Source: Brevinema_A sp051649245
GTDB taxonomy: Bacteria; Spirochaetota; Brevinematia; Brevinematales; Brevinemataceae
Reading direction: 5' to 3'
DNA: 64,000 nucleotides
NCBI GenBank assembly: GCA_051649245.1
Contig: JBOFGS010000019.1
Span: 1 to 64,000 of the forward strand
Translations under genes and position numbers: made by a program
Part shown: positions 62,640 to 64,000 of the stretch, in pieces
How the letters are laid out: each line of letters begins with the position of its first letter
Position numbering within the stretch: the first letter of the stretch is position 1
Notes under the pieces: generated by a model
Told to the model about the DNA's origin: nothing
The model's database searches: none
The model's input: only the letters and a program-made list of their open reading frames with translations

Positions 62640-63023
62640 TTACTGAGCAGATTCTTTTGTGTGCTGTTTTAGTTTCAAAGCAGATATATTAGTGTTGTCC
62701 ATATCTATATGATATACATACAATAAATCGTTATTAATTTCTAAAATAAGTGGTATATTATAATCCTCACCATATAAAAAATATAAGTTATTGATTTTTT
62801 GTAACCAACTTATTTTGGTAGTAGATATATCTTGTAATTTTTCTTTGACGTATAATTTGGAAATGAAAAATTGATCATTAAATTCATAAATAAGTTTATC
62901 TTTTGGATCTTTTGGATTGTTTATAATCCAAGAGGTATTGTTTAATTGTGGATCAAAAATACTGGTTTCTTCTCCATAGATATGAACTGACAGAAATAAA
63001 CTCACTAATAGTAATATTCTCAT
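62640..63023 (-). CDS. Secreted hypothetical protein, 127 residues
   Basis: A small protein with a clear signal peptide (ILLLVSLFLSVHIYGEE) and a mature part of about 110 residues with alternating strands: LNNTSWIINNP, KLIYEFNDQFFISKLYV, ISWLQKINNLYFLYGED, IPLILEINNDLLYVYHID. This fits a small lipocalin-like or beta-sandwich fold, common for secreted proteins of spirochaetes. No Cys for lipidation follows the signal. An AAGGA-like sequence (AGGATTATTT) precedes the ATG. Function unknown. Confidence 0.65.
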   Translation of the reverse strand: MRILLLVSLFLSVHIYGEETSIFDPQLNNTSWIINNPKDPKDKLIYEFNDQFFISKLYVKEKLQDISTTKISWLQKINNLYFLYGEDYNIPLILEINNDLLYVYHIDMDNTNISALKLKQHTKESAQ

Positions 63024-63279
63024 AAATAATCCTCAATGTTACGATTATTTATTATACTATCCATTATTAATAAGTCAAGTGTTTTATTAATAAATATATA
63101 AATAGATAGATGTATTTCTAATCTTTTTTTGAATCACTGTACATCAATTAATATTTTTATGGACAAATCTTCGAACACATCAAATTTATATCCAAACAAA
63201 CATCAGTAATAAAAATTTAAAAGATATAAAATGATCATTTGTCTGAGATGTCCCATAAAAACAATGTGCTGCATTGAAT

Positions 63280-63309
63280 TTGACTTTATCAGATAGATAA
63301 TACTATAAT
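63280..63309 (+). promoter_or_regulatory. Promoter of heavy-metal exporter gene
   Basis: TTGACT (63280-63285), 18-base spacer, TATAAT (63304-63309), 37 bases before the ATG. Confidence 0.7.
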
Positions 63310-63328
63310 AAGAAATAGACTTATCTAT
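63293..63328. promoter_or_regulatory. Inverted repeat across the exporter promoter
   Basis: ATAGATAA (63293-63300) and TTATCTAT (63321-63328) flank the -10 box and start site with 20 bases between them; an operator-like arrangement. Confidence 0.4.
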
Positions 63329-63346
63329 TGATACAAGGAGAATCTT

Positions 63347-64000
63347 ATGCTTTCGATCTTCTATTATTCGGCTTCTAATGCATTTATTCAAGTTGGTAGT
63401 TTTGTAGCACTAACATTATTACTCTTTGGAACACTCAATCTTGCAACCAATGGCTGTATGATCAGATACATCCAACAAAAAGGAAAATATCAAGTCATAT
63501 TAGGAGCATTATTGGGATTAACACCAGGGTGTGGAGGAGCTATCTTAATCATGCCTTTATTTTTAAAAGGATATGTTACCTTTGGGACAATTATAGCTAC
63601 CTTAATTGCAACAATGGGAGATGCTGCATTTGTATTAATGATATCATTACCTAGAGATTTTTTATTTATTTCTGTTATTTCATTTCTGACTGCATTAGTT
63701 TCAGGATACACCATTGATTTTTTAAAAATAGGTAGCCAGCTCAACAAACCTCCTTTATCGGAACAAACATTGACGAAAAATAAAATGTTCCAACCTGAAG
63801 ACATAGATTTTAGAGACAATAGCCTGCGTTGTTCTGATAATTCAAAACACATAGATATTCCAACATTAAACAAAGTTATTTATCTATTTCGACATCATAT
63901 TGGATTTGTTCTTTTTTGGATTTTAGCGTTAGCAAGCCTTCCTTTAGGTATCATGAATCTGATGCAAATCAATCTTGACCAAGATCTTCCTATTAAAAAT
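63347..64000 (+). CDS. Putative 10TM heavy-metal exporter (ArsP_2-like), partial
   Basis: First 218 codons of a polytopic membrane protein running off the right edge without a stop. It starts MLSIFYYSASNAFIQVGSF and has the family pattern GLTPGCGGAILIMPLFLKG and IATLIATMGDAAFVLMISLP, resembling the PGCG...GDALF motifs of the putative 10-transmembrane metal-exporter family (annotated as manganese or arsenic exporters). A loop of about 60 hydrophilic residues with Cys and His (LRCSDNSKHIDI) follows the fourth helix and may bind metal. AAGGAG precedes the ATG. Substrate unproven. Confidence 0.75.
   Translation, partial: MLSIFYYSASNAFIQVGSFVALTLLLFGTLNLATNGCMIRYIQQKGKYQVILGALLGLTPGCGGAILIMPLFLKGYVTFGTIIATLIATMGDAAFVLMISLPRDFLFISVISFLTALVSGYTIDFLKIGSQLNKPPLSEQTLTKNKMFQPEDIDFRDNSLRCSDNSKHIDIPTLNKVIYLFRHHIGFVLFWILALASLPLGIMNLMQINLDQDLPIKN

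Larger units (their letters stand above)
63024..63346. other. Intergenic region of 323 bases
   Basis: No gene is seen on either strand. The left part is the divergent upstream region of the secreted protein gene. The right part carries the promoter (63280-63309) of the exporter gene with an inverted repeat. Confidence 0.6.

Noticed and set aside
63490..63873. 127-codon minus-strand frame at the right edge
   Set aside because: The plus strand has an uninterrupted frame with ribosome-binding site, promoter and membrane segments through to the edge; the minus frame is antisense noise.

Overview
The window is ordinary chromosome from an AT-rich bacterium (roughly one third G+C by eye) and reads as a spirochaete. 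The evidence is an FlaA-type periplasmic filament sheath protein (61186-62148), an FlbB/MotE-like collar protein beside a lytic transglycosylase (5902-7248), FlgG and FlhO/FlgF rod proteins, FliJ, SpoVG, and a Gram-negative envelope (Lol-type ABC transporter, YidC, HtrA, lipoproteins). The methylerythritol phosphate route (dxs, ispG, ispE) argues against Borrelia. A Brachyspira- or Brevinema-like lineage is possible, but I cannot place it from this window alone. No phage, insertion sequence, plasmid gene or CRISPR array was seen.

Layout. 0.3-5.8 kb (minus): truB, a YfhO-like membrane protein, nfeD-like, hisS. 5.8-7.3 kb (plus): lytic transglycosylase and flbB-like. 7.3-11.7 kb (minus): a hexose-phosphate mutase, an acyltransferase gene broken at three homopolymers, ispG and a divergent HisA-like protein. 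11.7-13.8 kb: tsaE, an NlpC/P60-like hydrolase, mtnN. 13.8-15.6 kb (minus): an unrecognised five-gene operon with two small membrane proteins and three tandem secreted paralogues that look Ig-like. 15.6-17.2 kb: fliJ, a PTS EIIA protein, a lipoprotein. 17.3-24.8 kb (minus): dciA-like, tilS, hpt, ftsH, then dxs and mtaB. 25.0-32.9 kb: flgG, a 59-residue protein, a GH13-like protein without a catalytic barrel, a Xer recombinase (minus), flhO, Lol-type permease and ATPase, ispE, spoVG, tRNA-Gln. 33.0-43.5 kb: prs, a TyrA-like protein (minus), a DUF2723-tail-like protein coupled to ftsW, a neuB-like synthase, a 2-hydroxyacid dehydrogenase, cdaA-cdaR, a PP-loop protein. 43.6-55.2 kb: secG, glgA, ddl-ftsQ-ftsA-ftsZ, a beta-propeller lipoprotein, ruvC, htrA, nhaC. 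55.3-64 kb: mnmE and yidC (minus), murA, tRNA-Thr, an FtsX-like permease, flaA, a possible structured RNA, tRNA-Leu, a small secreted protein (minus), and the start of a heavy-metal exporter.

The genes serve three main themes: periplasmic flagella, wall synthesis and division (murA, ddl, ftsQAZ, ftsW), and core metabolism and tRNA modification. Four sites of the form TAAA-N14/15-TCCGA(T/A)A(A/T), close to the sigma-28 consensus, precede flgG, flhO, flaA and, unexpectedly, ftsZ. Many vegetative promoters with 16-18 bp spacers can be read. In two of them (dxs, fliJ) the -10 box is so close to the start codon that the mRNA should be leaderless or nearly so.

Items most worth a second look: the 13.8-15.6 kb operon, the homopolymer-broken acyltransferase with other long tracts, the barrel-less GH13 protein, the sigma-28-like site before ftsZ, and the GC-richer hairpin region behind flaA.
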